DNA of 13,815 bases from Geobacter sp. (GCA_003857395.1 RPRC01000172.1:1-13815); one strand, 5' to 3'; numbered from the stretch's first letter, positions 7,437 through 13,608 are shown. Notes: a model not told the origin generated them from the letters alone. Numbers and translations are program-made.

Positions 7437-8722
7437 GCCGCCACCTCGTCACGAACGTCAATTTTACCAGTGAGCACTTCTGAAATCAGGGTGGTCCTGT
7501 ATTCCTTGAACAGCTCGATCTGCTTCTTGAATTTATCGATGATGACATCCAGCCGGGAACATTCAGTCTCTATGTGAGTGACGATTGCTGTTTGTTCCGT
7601 CAAATCAGGTATTGGAATATGGCAATTTGCCAGAGAGCCGAGATAAATTCCAGGTTGTGCAGAGAATCCGGCATTTAACCAAAGGAAGTTTTGAAATGAT
7701 GAACTCCTCAAGAAATAAAACATGAACTTGTTGTGCACCAGTTCTTGCTTTGTGCGTATCGTCGCAACACTCCGTTGTGTAGCAAATTTTTCCTCCAACT
7801 TAGGGACAATGGCAACTTTACCGAGAGTTGCACCCACTATAGCAAGCTGTAGGTCACCCGCTACTACAAGAAATGGTTTGGTAATAATATCAAAGTCTTC
7901 TTCAGATATCCTTGAGTCGTCATCGAGAAACACAAACTCGTCATTTATGAGGTTTCTTACGCTCAACAGTCGATAGCCTGAAGTAGTTCTCTTGAAAGTG
8001 CCATGTGTCCCATCGTTCAAAATTGAAGTCACGTATTTCAGCCGCTTCACCTCCCAATGCTCAAGAATATCCCCGAGCCAGTCAACGCCGGAAGGTCTGG
8101 TCTTTACCCTTGGATCAAGCCCCTTGGTCACAGCATGGTTGATGATCGCGGTTTTCTCTTCCTCGTAAAACGCAATCAATTTTTCCTTGTTGGCGATTAG
8201 CTGGTCGATTTCGGCAGTTTTGCGATCAAGGAACGAGGCGATGGCGGTTTGTTCGGGAAGGGGAATTTCAATTAATTCGATAGAGCTCAATTGATCTTGC
8301 GTTAATTTGTCTCTAGTGCTCCCAGAGATATAGTTTTTATAATCGACGCAATTAAAAAGATGAGTAATTATAACAGGATTATCTTTCAATGGGCGTAGAA
8401 TATGGGCATGATTGTTAACCCAAAATTTGCCTGCAACATGGAAGGCCACATCTTTCCCAAAAATAAAAAATGGCGACCCATCTTCTCCGACAAGTACATA
8501 ACTTCCGTCAAAAATGTAATTATTTACATAGTCCACAATCCCATTTGCGCCATAATACGGATAATCTCCTTGCATTAAAGCCCGTTCTGAAGAATTGAGA
8601 GGAATACGTTTTCCATCCAGGTTTTCCGTAAGATACTTAACTTTCTTAATTTCCCACCTCTCAGGTATCTCCCCAATCCACTCTACCCCCGAATCCTTGT
8701 ATCTCTCGTAACGCTTAATCAC
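7433..8722 (-). CDS. hsdS: Type I restriction-modification specificity subunit (HsdS)
   Basis: HsdS recognises the bipartite DNA target and holds the two HsdM and two HsdR subunits. It is 429 residues, with the usual two half-repeats. Each half opens with the same signature, SGVEWIGEIPERWEIKKVKY near residue 11 and SGVDWLGDILEHWEVKRLKY near 211, leading into target-recognition domains 1 (about 20-150) and 2 (about 225-375). Each is followed by a conserved helix: IPLPEQTAIASFLDRKTAEID and, near the end, EQTAIVTHIETECSRLDVI. The start codon is GTG, not ATG, and forms a GTGA overlap with the hsdM stop. The DNA for recognition domain 1 (about 8280-8640) is strikingly AT-rich compared with hsdM. 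The target sequence cannot be read from the protein. Confidence 0.95.
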   Translation of the reverse strand: MIKRYERYKDSGVEWIGEIPERWEIKKVKYLTENLDGKRIPLNSSERALMQGDYPYYGANGIVDYVNNYIFDGSYVLVGEDGSPFFIFGKDVAFHVAGKFWVNNHAHILRPLKDNPVIITHLFNCVDYKNYISGSTRDKLTQDQLSSIELIEIPLPEQTAIASFLDRKTAEIDQLIANKEKLIAFYEEEKTAIINHAVTKGLDPRVKTRPSGVDWLGDILEHWEVKRLKYVTSILNDGTHGTFKRTTSGYRLLSVRNLINDEFVFLDDDSRISEEDFDIITKPFLVVAGDLQLAIVGATLGKVAIVPKLEEKFATQRSVATIRTKQELVHNKFMFYFLRSSSFQNFLWLNAGFSAQPGIYLGSLANCHIPIPDLTEQTAIVTHIETECSRLDVIIDKFKKQIELFKEYRTTLISEVLTGKIDVRDEVAA

Positions 8723-10512
8723 AGCAGCACCTGCTTCTCAAACTCCAGCGTCTCTTCCTCCAACTTCAGAATGTCGGCCTTGATCTCATCCAGGGAGCGG
8801 AGCGGCTTGAACTCGTAGAAATACTTGGTGAAGTTGATTTCATACCCAACCTTGGTCTTGCTCTCGTCAATCCAGGCATCGGGGACATGGGGCTTCACTT
8901 CCCGCTCGAAATATTCGGCGATGGTCTGCCGCAACAGTTTGCCGCGTGCGTCCTTGCGAAGAAAAGGAATGTTTTCGTAATCCCGCAGGCTGGAATCCGC
9001 CTTTGGCTCGCCATTGCGCCCCTTGACGATCTTTCCCTTGGCATCCCGCTCCGGCCGCTCGACGGTCACCCGCCAGTAGCCGAAGAAATCATTGGGGTAG
9101 ATCTTACAGAATTCGTTTTCCCGAAAATCGCAATAAATGTTGGTAATGAAACCGATCCCCCGGTCGTTGCCGTTTTCGAGGATCTCCTTGCGTTTGTTCC
9201 CCAGGCTGCGTGGCATCTTCCTCCAGAAGCGGTTCTCTGTGATAGCTGGGTTTTCCTCGTCCCTGGCTCCGGTGGCATTGACCATCTGGATCCTCCCCTT
9301 GCGTTCCTTCTCCTTGTGGTTAGTCAGTATCCAGATATAGGTTGAAATGCCGGTATTGTAGAAGAGCTGGTCCGGCAGGGCGATGATCGCCTCCAGCCAG
9401 TCGTTCTCAATGATCCATTTGCGGATCTCGCTCTCGCCGCCTCCCGCTTGTCCGGTAAAGAGGGGCGAGCCGTTGAAGACGATACCGATGCGGCTGCCGT
9501 CCGGCTTCATCTTGGAAATCATGTGCTGCAGAAAGAGCAGCGAACCGTCGTTGATGCGCGGTATCCCGGCACCGAAGCGTCCGGCGTAGCCCTTTTTCTC
9601 AGCCTCCAGCTTGATGATCTTTTCTGCCTTTTTCCAATCCACGCCAAAGGGGGGATTGGAGAGCATGTAATCGAAGTGTTCCCCTTCCAGACCATCGACA
9701 GTGAAAGTATTTCCGATTTTCACGTTGGCAGGGTTCTGTCCCTTGATCAGCATATCCGACTTGCAGATGGCGTAGGATTCGGGGTTGATTTCCTGGCCGA
9801 ACACTTCTAGCTTGGCCTTTGAATTGAGTTTCGCCAAGTATTCTTCCGCCACCGAGAGCATTCCGCCGGTGCCGCAGGCCGGGTCATAGAGGGTCTTGAC
9901 GATCCCTTCCCTGGTAAGGATATCGTTGTCGCTCTTGAACAGCAGATTCACCATCAGCTTGATAACCTCGCGGGGGGTAAAGTGCTCCCCCGCGGTTTCG
10001 TTGGAAGCCTCAGCGAACCTCCGGATCAACTCCTCGAAGACATACCCCATTTGCATGGTGGTCATTTTGGAGAGGTCGATCTTGGCAAATTCTTCAACCA
10101 CCTTGAACAGCAGGTCAGTGTGCGGGTCATCCATACGGGAGATATGGTCGTCGAAACTGAAATACTCGATGATCTCGCGGGCACCGGCGGAAAAGCCGTT
10201 GATGTAGTTGCGCAGGTTGGCGGCTACATTGGCCGGATCGGCTTTGATCTTGGCAAAATCGAACTTGCTGCGGTTATGAAAATTAAGCTTGGCGACCTTG
10301 TTCAAGGTCAGGTCCTTGGCGCTGTCGGAGAGTTTTTCCACCTTAGGCAGATAATCCAGCACCGCCTGCTTGGTTGGCGCAAGGACACAGTCCAGACGCC
10401 TGAGAACGGTCATCGGTAAAATTACCTTGCCGTAGTCGGACTGCTTATAATCACCGCGCAACAGATCCGCGACACTCCAGATCTTGTTGGCCATTGCTTT
10501 AAAATCAACCAT
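8719..10512 (-). CDS. hsdM: Type I restriction-modification DNA adenine methyltransferase subunit (HsdM)
   Basis: HsdM transfers a methyl group from S-adenosylmethionine to adenine N6 at sites chosen by HsdS, protecting host DNA. It is 597 residues. The N-terminal helical domain (MANKIWSVADLLRGDYKQS from residue 7) is typical of HsdM_N. GEHFTPREV (175-183) is the family signature before the catalytic core, DPACGTGGM (210-218) binds the cofactor, and NPPFG (286-290) is the catalytic motif IV of N6-adenine methylases. The start at 10512 is preferred over Met7 because AAGGAG sits eight bases before it. The C-terminal helices (IKADILKLEEETLEFEKQ) probably contact HsdS. It begins directly after the abi stop codon and overlaps hsdS by four bases. 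Confidence 0.97.
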   Translation of the reverse strand: MVDFKAMANKIWSVADLLRGDYKQSDYGKVILPMTVLRRLDCVLAPTKQAVLDYLPKVEKLSDSAKDLTLNKVAKLNFHNRSKFDFAKIKADPANVAANLRNYINGFSAGAREIIEYFSFDDHISRMDDPHTDLLFKVVEEFAKIDLSKMTTMQMGYVFEELIRRFAEASNETAGEHFTPREVIKLMVNLLFKSDNDILTREGIVKTLYDPACGTGGMLSVAEEYLAKLNSKAKLEVFGQEINPESYAICKSDMLIKGQNPANVKIGNTFTVDGLEGEHFDYMLSNPPFGVDWKKAEKIIKLEAEKKGYAGRFGAGIPRINDGSLLFLQHMISKMKPDGSRIGIVFNGSPLFTGQAGGGESEIRKWIIENDWLEAIIALPDQLFYNTGISTYIWILTNHKEKERKGRIQMVNATGARDEENPAITENRFWRKMPRSLGNKRKEILENGNDRGIGFITNIYCDFRENEFCKIYPNDFFGYWRVTVERPERDAKGKIVKGRNGEPKADSSLRDYENIPFLRKDARGKLLRQTIAEYFEREVKPHVPDAWIDESKTKVGYEINFTKYFYEFKPLRSLDEIKADILKLEEETLEFEKQVLL

Positions 10513-11019
10513 CTATATAACTCCTTCAATCAGGCTTGGTATTTTTGTCCCCGCCCTCAGGGGAAGTCGCGGGCGACTTTTTTCTAATTGATGATAGGTC
10601 TCGCGCTTTAGCTTCTCAAGCATATCTGCATGCTTGAAACGCGGTACAAAGTGGGCACTGGTCCATGAACCAGTGTGGGCCATGGTTTTGCTCATGGTGT
10701 TTGAGATGCACGCCCGGAACGCCACAACTATCCGTTCGATGGCGTCCATGACGAGAAGGCGCGGCTCACGGTCGAAGATGTAGATATCCAGGACATCCTT
10801 GAATGTAATGCCTTCAAAGAAGGTGTGCGGCTGAACACCGTTGCCGCGGTGCCGGAGGGTGAGGAAATAACCGGAGAGGCGATAGTATCCGATATAGCGG
10901 GGGTAGTGGCAAGCTTTGTCACGGTCGGGTACGGTAAGTCCGCGTGTCGTCAGCAGGTCGATCTGTTCGTCAAGGGTGAGGGCTGGTTTGTAGTAGACCT
11001 GCTTCTGTACATCGGACAT
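10513..11019 (-). CDS. Truncated Abi_2-family (AbiD/AbiF-like) abortive infection protein
   Basis: The first ~145 of 168 residues match the Abi_2 (PF07751) pattern: YKPALTLDEQIDLLTTRGL (about 10-28), HYPRYIGYYRLSGYFLTL (about 38-55), TFFEGITFKDVLDIYIFDREPRLLVMDAIERIVVAFR, then the helix before W118-T-S. Full-length relatives are near 300 residues, so the C-terminal half is missing. After residue ~144 the frame runs through a GC-rich inverted repeat and the hsdM ribosome binding site (PRLPLRAGTKIPSLIEGVI), which looks like junction sequence, not family sequence. Abi_2 proteins are HEPN-like RNase toxins; in relatives the Arg of the LR-x(5)-H helix is followed by His, but here it reads RACISNT, so the first catalytic His seems lost. 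It is first in the operon, with a weak GGCGGG box before the ATG, and is probably an inactive remnant now serving as a leader cistron. Calling it functional would need a second, shorter toxin type. Confidence 0.72.
   Translation of the reverse strand: MSDVQKQVYYKPALTLDEQIDLLTTRGLTVPDRDKACHYPRYIGYYRLSGYFLTLRHRGNGVQPHTFFEGITFKDVLDIYIFDREPRLLVMDAIERIVVAFRACISNTMSKTMAHTGSWTSAHFVPRFKHADMLEKLKRETYHQLEKSRPRLPLRAGTKIPSLIEGVI
10521..10526 (-). promoter_or_regulatory. Ribosome binding site of hsdM
   Basis: AAGGAG on the minus strand lies eight bases before the hsdM ATG. It sits inside the last codons of the abi frame, so the abi C-terminal residues SLIEGVI are partly the translated hsdM binding site. 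This decides the hsdM start over the internal Met7. Confidence 0.85.
10564..10583 (+). terminator. Small hairpin with T-tract at the abi-hsdM junction (+ strand orientation)
   Basis: AAGTCG (10564-10569) and CGACTT (10574-10579) pair around CGGG and are followed by TTTT, a minimal intrinsic-terminator shape for rightward transcription. No rightward gene is known here, so it may only block antisense transcripts, or be the scar of a rearrangement that cut the abi gene. On the coding (minus) strand it lies inside the unrelated tail of the abi frame. Confidence 0.35.
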
Positions 11020-11072
11020 AAAAATACCCGCCGGGGTGCGCTTCGTTGAGAGGCGTGGCAGGTGTGTTGGTC

Positions 11073-11103
11073 ATAACATCCGCCAATGGCCTCATTTTGT
11101 CAA
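11073..11103 (-). promoter_or_regulatory. Probable promoter of the abi-hsdM-hsdS-Ntn-AlbA-hsdR operon
   Basis: On the minus strand a perfect -35 box TTGACA (11098-11103) is followed after 19 bases by TGTTAT (11073-11078), a four-of-six -10 box. The spacing is slightly long, so the -10 assignment is less sure than the -35. It lies 54 bases before the abi start, and no other good promoter is seen between the downstream genes, all of which are tightly packed. Confidence 0.5.
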
Positions 11104-11114
11104 GCATTTAGTGG

Positions 11115-11136
11115 GTGTACAGTATGTGCACAGTAT
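11115..11136. repeat. Tandem 11-base direct repeat just upstream of the operon promoter
   Basis: GTGTACAGTAT (11115-11125) and GTGCACAGTAT (11126-11136) are adjacent and differ at one position. Each contains a small palindrome (TGTACA or GTGCAC). The period of 11 bases places two identical faces on the same side of the helix, as for an operator bound by a dimer or two activators. The repeats end about 12 bases behind the -35 box, a normal place for an activator site. Confidence 0.5.
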
Positions 11137-11334
11137 TTGTTAGAAACCGTTGAAACATAGCAGATTTTTTGCGGTTTTGCCAGTTCTTTGACGGGGGGCT
11201 GTAACAGGAATCCGGGCACAGCACTGCCGCAGGCACAATTCTATACCTGGCATTGCGTTCATACGCCTCTGCCTCGACTGGTTCGAGTTCAACTCATATA
11301 GCAAGTTGGGCATAGAGGGCGTGCTCTTTGGCAG

Positions 11335-11398
11335 TTGAAGCAATCATTAGGTAAATCATGATGCAAAGAAACCTGTTTGCATCATTGTTTTGCTTCAA
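11335..11398. repeat. Nested inverted repeat
   Basis: The inner pair is perfect: ATGATGCAAA (11358-11367) and TTTGCATCAT (11376-11385) around an 8-base spacer. The outer pair, TTGAAGCAA (11335-11343) and TTGCTTCAA (11390-11398), is also perfect over nine bases, but its distances to the inner pair differ (14 and 4 bases). TTGCAAA recurs just downstream. It covers the start of a short winged-helix fragment, so it could be an operator of a lost regulator gene or a mobile-element end. Confidence 0.5.
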
Positions 11399-11546
11399 TG
11401 TGTTGCAAAGGACGCCGCCAGCGGAATCCGAACGGTCGATTCAACGCCTGCTTTCAGAAATGCGCGATGAAGGCAGGGTTGCGTTACATGGGAAACGCCG
11501 TTGGGCCCGTTGGGTCTTTGTGAAGGCTAAATCCCAAAACGACTGA
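11358..11546 (+). pseudogene. Winged-helix protein fragment A
   Basis: This 62-codon frame reads as the end of a winged-helix DNA-binding domain: ESERSIQRLLSEMRDEGRV is a recognition helix plus wing start, followed by LHGKRRWARWVF, a basic wing. The first 18 residues, coded across the inverted repeat, do not look like the domain, and there is no good ribosome binding site before the ATG. I take it as the 3' remnant of a larger regulator or helicase-type gene; the parent family is not identified. A similar fragment lies about 100 bases downstream on the same strand. Confidence 0.4.
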
Positions 11547-11609
11547 ATAGCTGGGTTTTATTCTGGTCACAAACCCTTTTGTTTCAAAGAGTTCTGTAGC
11601 ACAAGCGAT

Positions 11610-11631
11610 ACATTCTTGGTCTTTAGAATGT
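11610..11631 (+). repeat. 7-base inverted repeat after fragment A
   Basis: ACATTCT (11610-11616) and AGAATGT (11625-11631) pair around eight bases, followed by a short TTTT two bases later. It is too AT-rich and short to be a confident terminator, but it sits where one for the preceding fragment would be expected. Confidence 0.25.
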
Positions 11632-11650
11632 GTTTTAGAAGGGGTTAAAA

Positions 11651-11852
11651 GTGGGCCACTTCAACCTGCACATGCTGGAACACAGCGGCACCGGCCGTGG
11701 CACCATCTACCGACTGTCGCGGCTTGCTCAAGGAGCTTGAGGCCGACGGCCGGGTCCATTCATCAGGGGCATGGAGCCGGGGCTTTATGGCATTTACGGG
11801 TGAAGGATTGATCGTCTTCATTACACGCAGAGACAAAGCGGGGCCATATTGA
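11651..11852 (+). pseudogene. Winged-helix protein fragment B, frameshifted
   Basis: Two frames must be joined to read a domain: HMLEHSGTGRGTIYRLS up to about 11719, then from 11721 LLKELEADGRVHSSGAWSRGF to a stop at 11850-11852. Joined, they give a helix-turn-helix and wing that lines up with fragment A (RLLSEMRDEGRV against RLLKELEADGRV, with Gly, Arg and Phe following at like spacing). The break falls in the recognition helix. There is no start codon with a binding site, so this is a decayed copy or relative. The parent family is not identified. Confidence 0.4.
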
Positions 11853-11867
11853 AAGCAAGGATATTGT

Positions 11868-11907
11868 CCACTAACTCCGCACTTTTTGATTTTTGCGGAA
11901 TTAGTGG
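11868..11907. repeat. 14-base imperfect inverted repeat
   Basis: CCACTAACTCCGCA (11868-11881) is the reverse complement of TGCGGAATTAGTGG (11894-11907) except at one position, around a 12-base T-rich loop. It resembles either the fused ends of a deleted insertion sequence or a large hairpin. No U-tract follows, which speaks against a terminator. Confidence 0.5.
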
Positions 11908-12188
11908 GTCGGCGGCCAAATGTGACCTTTTCAAAGTTGACCTTATTGATGCTGAGGACTGGTCCGAGTCGTTTCACCAGCATATCCACGGAGAGGGTGT
12001 CGAGTTATGAGCAAGCAAGGCTTGCCAATATAAGGATGGTTGAAATCGACTCTACCGGGAGGGAAGCCATGATTCAGAGGGGTAGTTTTTGGGGTATATA
12101 AGTTATGGCGTATATATTTTTCTCAAAGTTATTAAATGGTTAGCCTTAATATTCGAATCCCTATCTCTCAGCTGGATATTCTTATACG

Positions 12189-12252
12189 ACCCCTGCATTT
12201 CTGCAATTCTTTCCTCGGAGAGATAGTGTCGAACTGCAGGGGTTTTCTTTTT
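12189..12252 (+). terminator. Rightward intrinsic terminator, with a crossing stem upstream
   Basis: ACCCCTGCA (12189-12197) and TGCAGGGGT (12235-12243) form a perfect 9-base GC-rich stem whose right arm runs into TTTTCTTTTT. The loop is long (37 bases). A second perfect stem, CTATCTCTC (12161-12169) with GAGAGATAG (12218-12226), crosses it, so the two are in competition or form a pseudoknot. No rightward gene ends here, so the transcript it ends is either a small RNA or read-through from the remnants. Confidence 0.5.
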
Positions 12253-12269
12253 GCGGGAAAGCATTGCCG

Positions 12270-12731
12270 CTATTTTTCACATCCGCTGCTCTCCTGGTTG
12301 AGCTGCTTCCTGATCTCCTCCAGTCTGCGACGGTTTTTGCCCAGATCCCAATAGCCACTCCGTGACGCTGAGCGGCATTCGATTACTTTCTTTCCGGCAT
12401 CCAGGTAGAACTCCCCGTCATCGATGAAACCAAGGAACGTTTTAAACTCGACCTTGAGATAGGTTGGCGTCGAAACGGCTATGCGGCTGTCGGAGCGTGT
12501 CGCGAGGATCTGGCGCAGTTTGGCAAAGGCTGCCTCGGGAGTCCCGCTGAATTCAAGCGGGGCAATTGTGCGATTCGGGTCTTCACTCTGGCTGGAAACA
12601 CAATTGGGGCTGTCCGGACAGGCATGCAGCACTGCCCCCTGCAGGCGTGGCGCCTGCGGCTGGGCACCGGCACACCCTGTGGCAGCGGTAAGGAGCAGGG
12701 AAAAAAGGATGGAAAATTTTACGTTCATCAT
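12270..12731 (-). CDS. DUF1499 family lipoprotein
   Basis: A 153-residue exported lipoprotein of the DUF1499 family, function unknown. The signal peptide is clear: Lys5, a hydrophobic core FSILFSLLLTAATG, and the lipid-modified Cys20. The mature part begins CPDSPNCVSSQ (38-48), the family signature, then the IAPLEF strand, the FGFxDDGEF-like stretch FLGFIDDGEFYLD and the closing block RSASRSGYWDLGKNRRRLEEIR near residues 120-141. Length is normal for the family. Two ATG codons lie side by side; GAGGG upstream can serve either, and the outer one is given. The gene points toward the island and converges with the rightward terminator. It appears to be resident chromosomal DNA. Confidence 0.92.
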   Translation of the reverse strand: MMNVKFSILFSLLLTAATGCAGAQPQAPRLQGAVLHACPDSPNCVSSQSEDPNRTIAPLEFSGTPEAAFAKLRQILATRSDSRIAVSTPTYLKVEFKTFLGFIDDGEFYLDAGKKVIECRSASRSGYWDLGKNRRRLEEIRKQLNQESSGCEK

Positions 12732-12820
12732 GGTATCCCTCGTGAGTGGTAGGGTAATGGAGATGCTGAAATCCTGGCAGTGTCACGACCGAGAAAGTGC
12801 CGTCAGCCAGCTTTGATCCA

Positions 12821-12849
12821 AGTATAAATCAAAAAGGTGCATTTGTCTG
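12821..12849 (-). promoter_or_regulatory. Probable promoter of the DUF1499 gene
   Basis: On the minus strand CAGACA (12844-12849) and TATACT (12821-12826) are separated by exactly 17 bases and match the sigma-70 boxes at four and five of six positions. They leave a leader of about 80 bases before the start codon. No better pair is seen in the intergenic region. Confidence 0.5.
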
Positions 12850-12864
12850 GAGAGGAACTCTCCA
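12848..12864. repeat. Tight hairpin in the divergent promoter region
   Basis: TGGAGAG (12848-12854) and CTCTCCA (12858-12864) are perfect complements around GAA. The hairpin overlaps the -35 side of the DUF1499 promoter, so as a DNA palindrome it could be an operator shared by the two divergent genes. No U-tract follows on either strand. Confidence 0.35.
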
Positions 12865-12975
12865 AGGCTAACGTCAGGAGAGAGGATTTTCATCTGGTGA
12901 CGGGCGCCGGTCCGCGCCTGCGTAAAGATTTGTTGCTGCCAAGACAAGACTGGTCATTATTCGGCCGATTTGGTG

Positions 12976-12981
12976 TATAAT
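12976..12981 (+). promoter_or_regulatory. -10 box for the Gly/Tyr-rich protein operon
   Basis: A perfect TATAAT lies 36 bases before the chosen start codon. The best -35 match is TGGTCA (12951-12956) at a long 19-base spacing, so the promoter is probable but the -35 is weak and may depend on another factor. Confidence 0.5.
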
Positions 12982-13017
12982 TACTTAACCGAATGTTTAA
13001 CGCGGGAGGTGACGGAA

Positions 13018-13608
13018 ATGCATAAACCCATGATTGTTGCTCTTGCCGCACTGGCTACTCTGCTGCTGATGCCGCCGCCAGGGTTTGCCCGTGAGTCCCG
13101 GCAGCAAGGTTCTCAGCCCCAGGGGGCCTATTCACAGCGATCTTCTCCCGGCTCCCCTCAACGGGGAATCCAGCCACGCAGCTTCTCTGCGCAGCGCAGC
13201 GCTACCCGGCACGACGGCTACCGTAGTGTATCTCCACGGAGGGACTACCGCGGGGTGTCTTCTTATAGCGGCTACCGATCTGGAGGCTATCCCTATCGAA
13301 GCTATCGACAGGGGGGCTATCCCTACTATCGCTCCAATGTTTATTTCAGCGGGGGCGTCTGGCTGGGTCCGGGATGGGGTGTAGGCTGGCCGTATTATAA
13401 TTATTATTATCCATACTACTATCGGTATTATTCCACGCCACCTGTTGTCATTGAGCAGGCACCAACCGAATATATTGAAAAGGACCAGGAAGCGGAGGAG
13501 TCGAATTACTTGTATCACTGCAGCGACCCCGAAGGCTACTATCCTACCATTCAACGTTGTCCGAGCGGCTGGACGAAGGAAATTCCTTCTACGCCTCCGG
13601 ACCAATAG
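13018..13608 (+). CDS. Secreted Gly/Tyr/Arg-rich protein of unknown function
   Basis: A 196-residue exported protein. The start at 13018 is chosen over the in-frame ATG at 12970 because GGGAGGTGA sits just before it and the residues that follow form a signal peptide: MHKPM, a core of IVALAALATLLLM, and a likely cut after GFA (residue 24). The mature protein starts with a Gln/Ser/Pro/Arg-rich stretch, then GYRS- and GYPY-type Gly/Tyr repeats (about 65-105), a GGVWLGPGWGVGWPYYN turn and a run of tyrosines, with no long hydrophobic helix. The C-terminus holds YHCSDPEGYYPTIQRCPSGW, a two-Cys motif seen at the ends of small envelope proteins in proteobacteria. It is followed 12 bases later by a lipoprotein gene, so both are likely co-transcribed and act at the outer membrane or cell surface. 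Confidence 0.75.
   Translation: MHKPMIVALAALATLLLMPPPGFARESRQQGSQPQGAYSQRSSPGSPQRGIQPRSFSAQRSATRHDGYRSVSPRRDYRGVSSYSGYRSGGYPYRSYRQGGYPYYRSNVYFSGGVWLGPGWGVGWPYYNYYYPYYYRYYSTPPVVIEQAPTEYIEKDQEAEESNYLYHCSDPEGYYPTIQRCPSGWTKEIPSTPPDQ

Larger units (their letters stand above)
11020..11357. other. 338-base upstream region of the restriction operon, no gene
   Basis: No credible gene is seen; the minus-strand frame 11140-11343 has no family motifs. The part nearest the operon holds the promoter and the tandem 11-base repeat. The rest (about 11140-11330) shows only weak, short dyads such as CTCGA/TCGAG near 11275. Because some AbiF-type toxins are thought to pair with a non-coding RNA next to the gene, this is where such an RNA would lie, but I see no strong structure to support one. 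Confidence 0.5.
11853..12269. other. 417-base region of gene remnants and repeats at the island edge
   Basis: No intact gene is supported. A short frame fragment ends VDLIDAEDWSESFHQHIHG before a stop at 12008-12010, where the overlapping ATGA opens only eight codons (MSKQGLPI); this looks like the end of one lost gene and the start of another. DNA from about 12085 to 12160 is AT-rich with several TATA-like runs. The stretch closes with the rightward terminator at 12189-12252. Confidence 0.45.

Noticed and set aside
11115..11136. Possible LexA (SOS) box because of the CTGTACA-like content
   Set aside because: The repeats are direct, not inverted CTGT-N8-ACAG, so the LexA pattern is not met.
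11645..11989. 114-codon minus-strand frame over fragment B
   Set aside because: No recognised motif; the + strand winged-helix reading explains the coding signal better.
11886..12101. 71-codon + strand frame in the remnant region
   Set aside because: No ribosome binding site, no family resemblance, and it starts within the right half of an inverted repeat.
12148..12172. TTCGAATCC-type sequence resembling a tRNA T-loop, followed by TATCTCTC like a tRNA-Ser acceptor end
   Set aside because: The 5' half of the T-stem is not complementary and no anticodon or D arm lies upstream, so neither a tRNA nor a convincing tRNA 3'-end attachment site is supported.
12136..12354. 72-codon + strand frame overlapping the end of the DUF1499 gene
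   Set aside because: No ribosome binding site, no recognised motif, and its second half is the antisense of a well-supported gene; the terminator lies inside it.
12970..13017. Upstream ATG extending the Gly/Tyr-rich protein by 16 residues
   Set aside because: The TATAAT box overlaps this extension, and the strong GGAGGTGA lies before the internal ATG, which begins a proper signal peptide.
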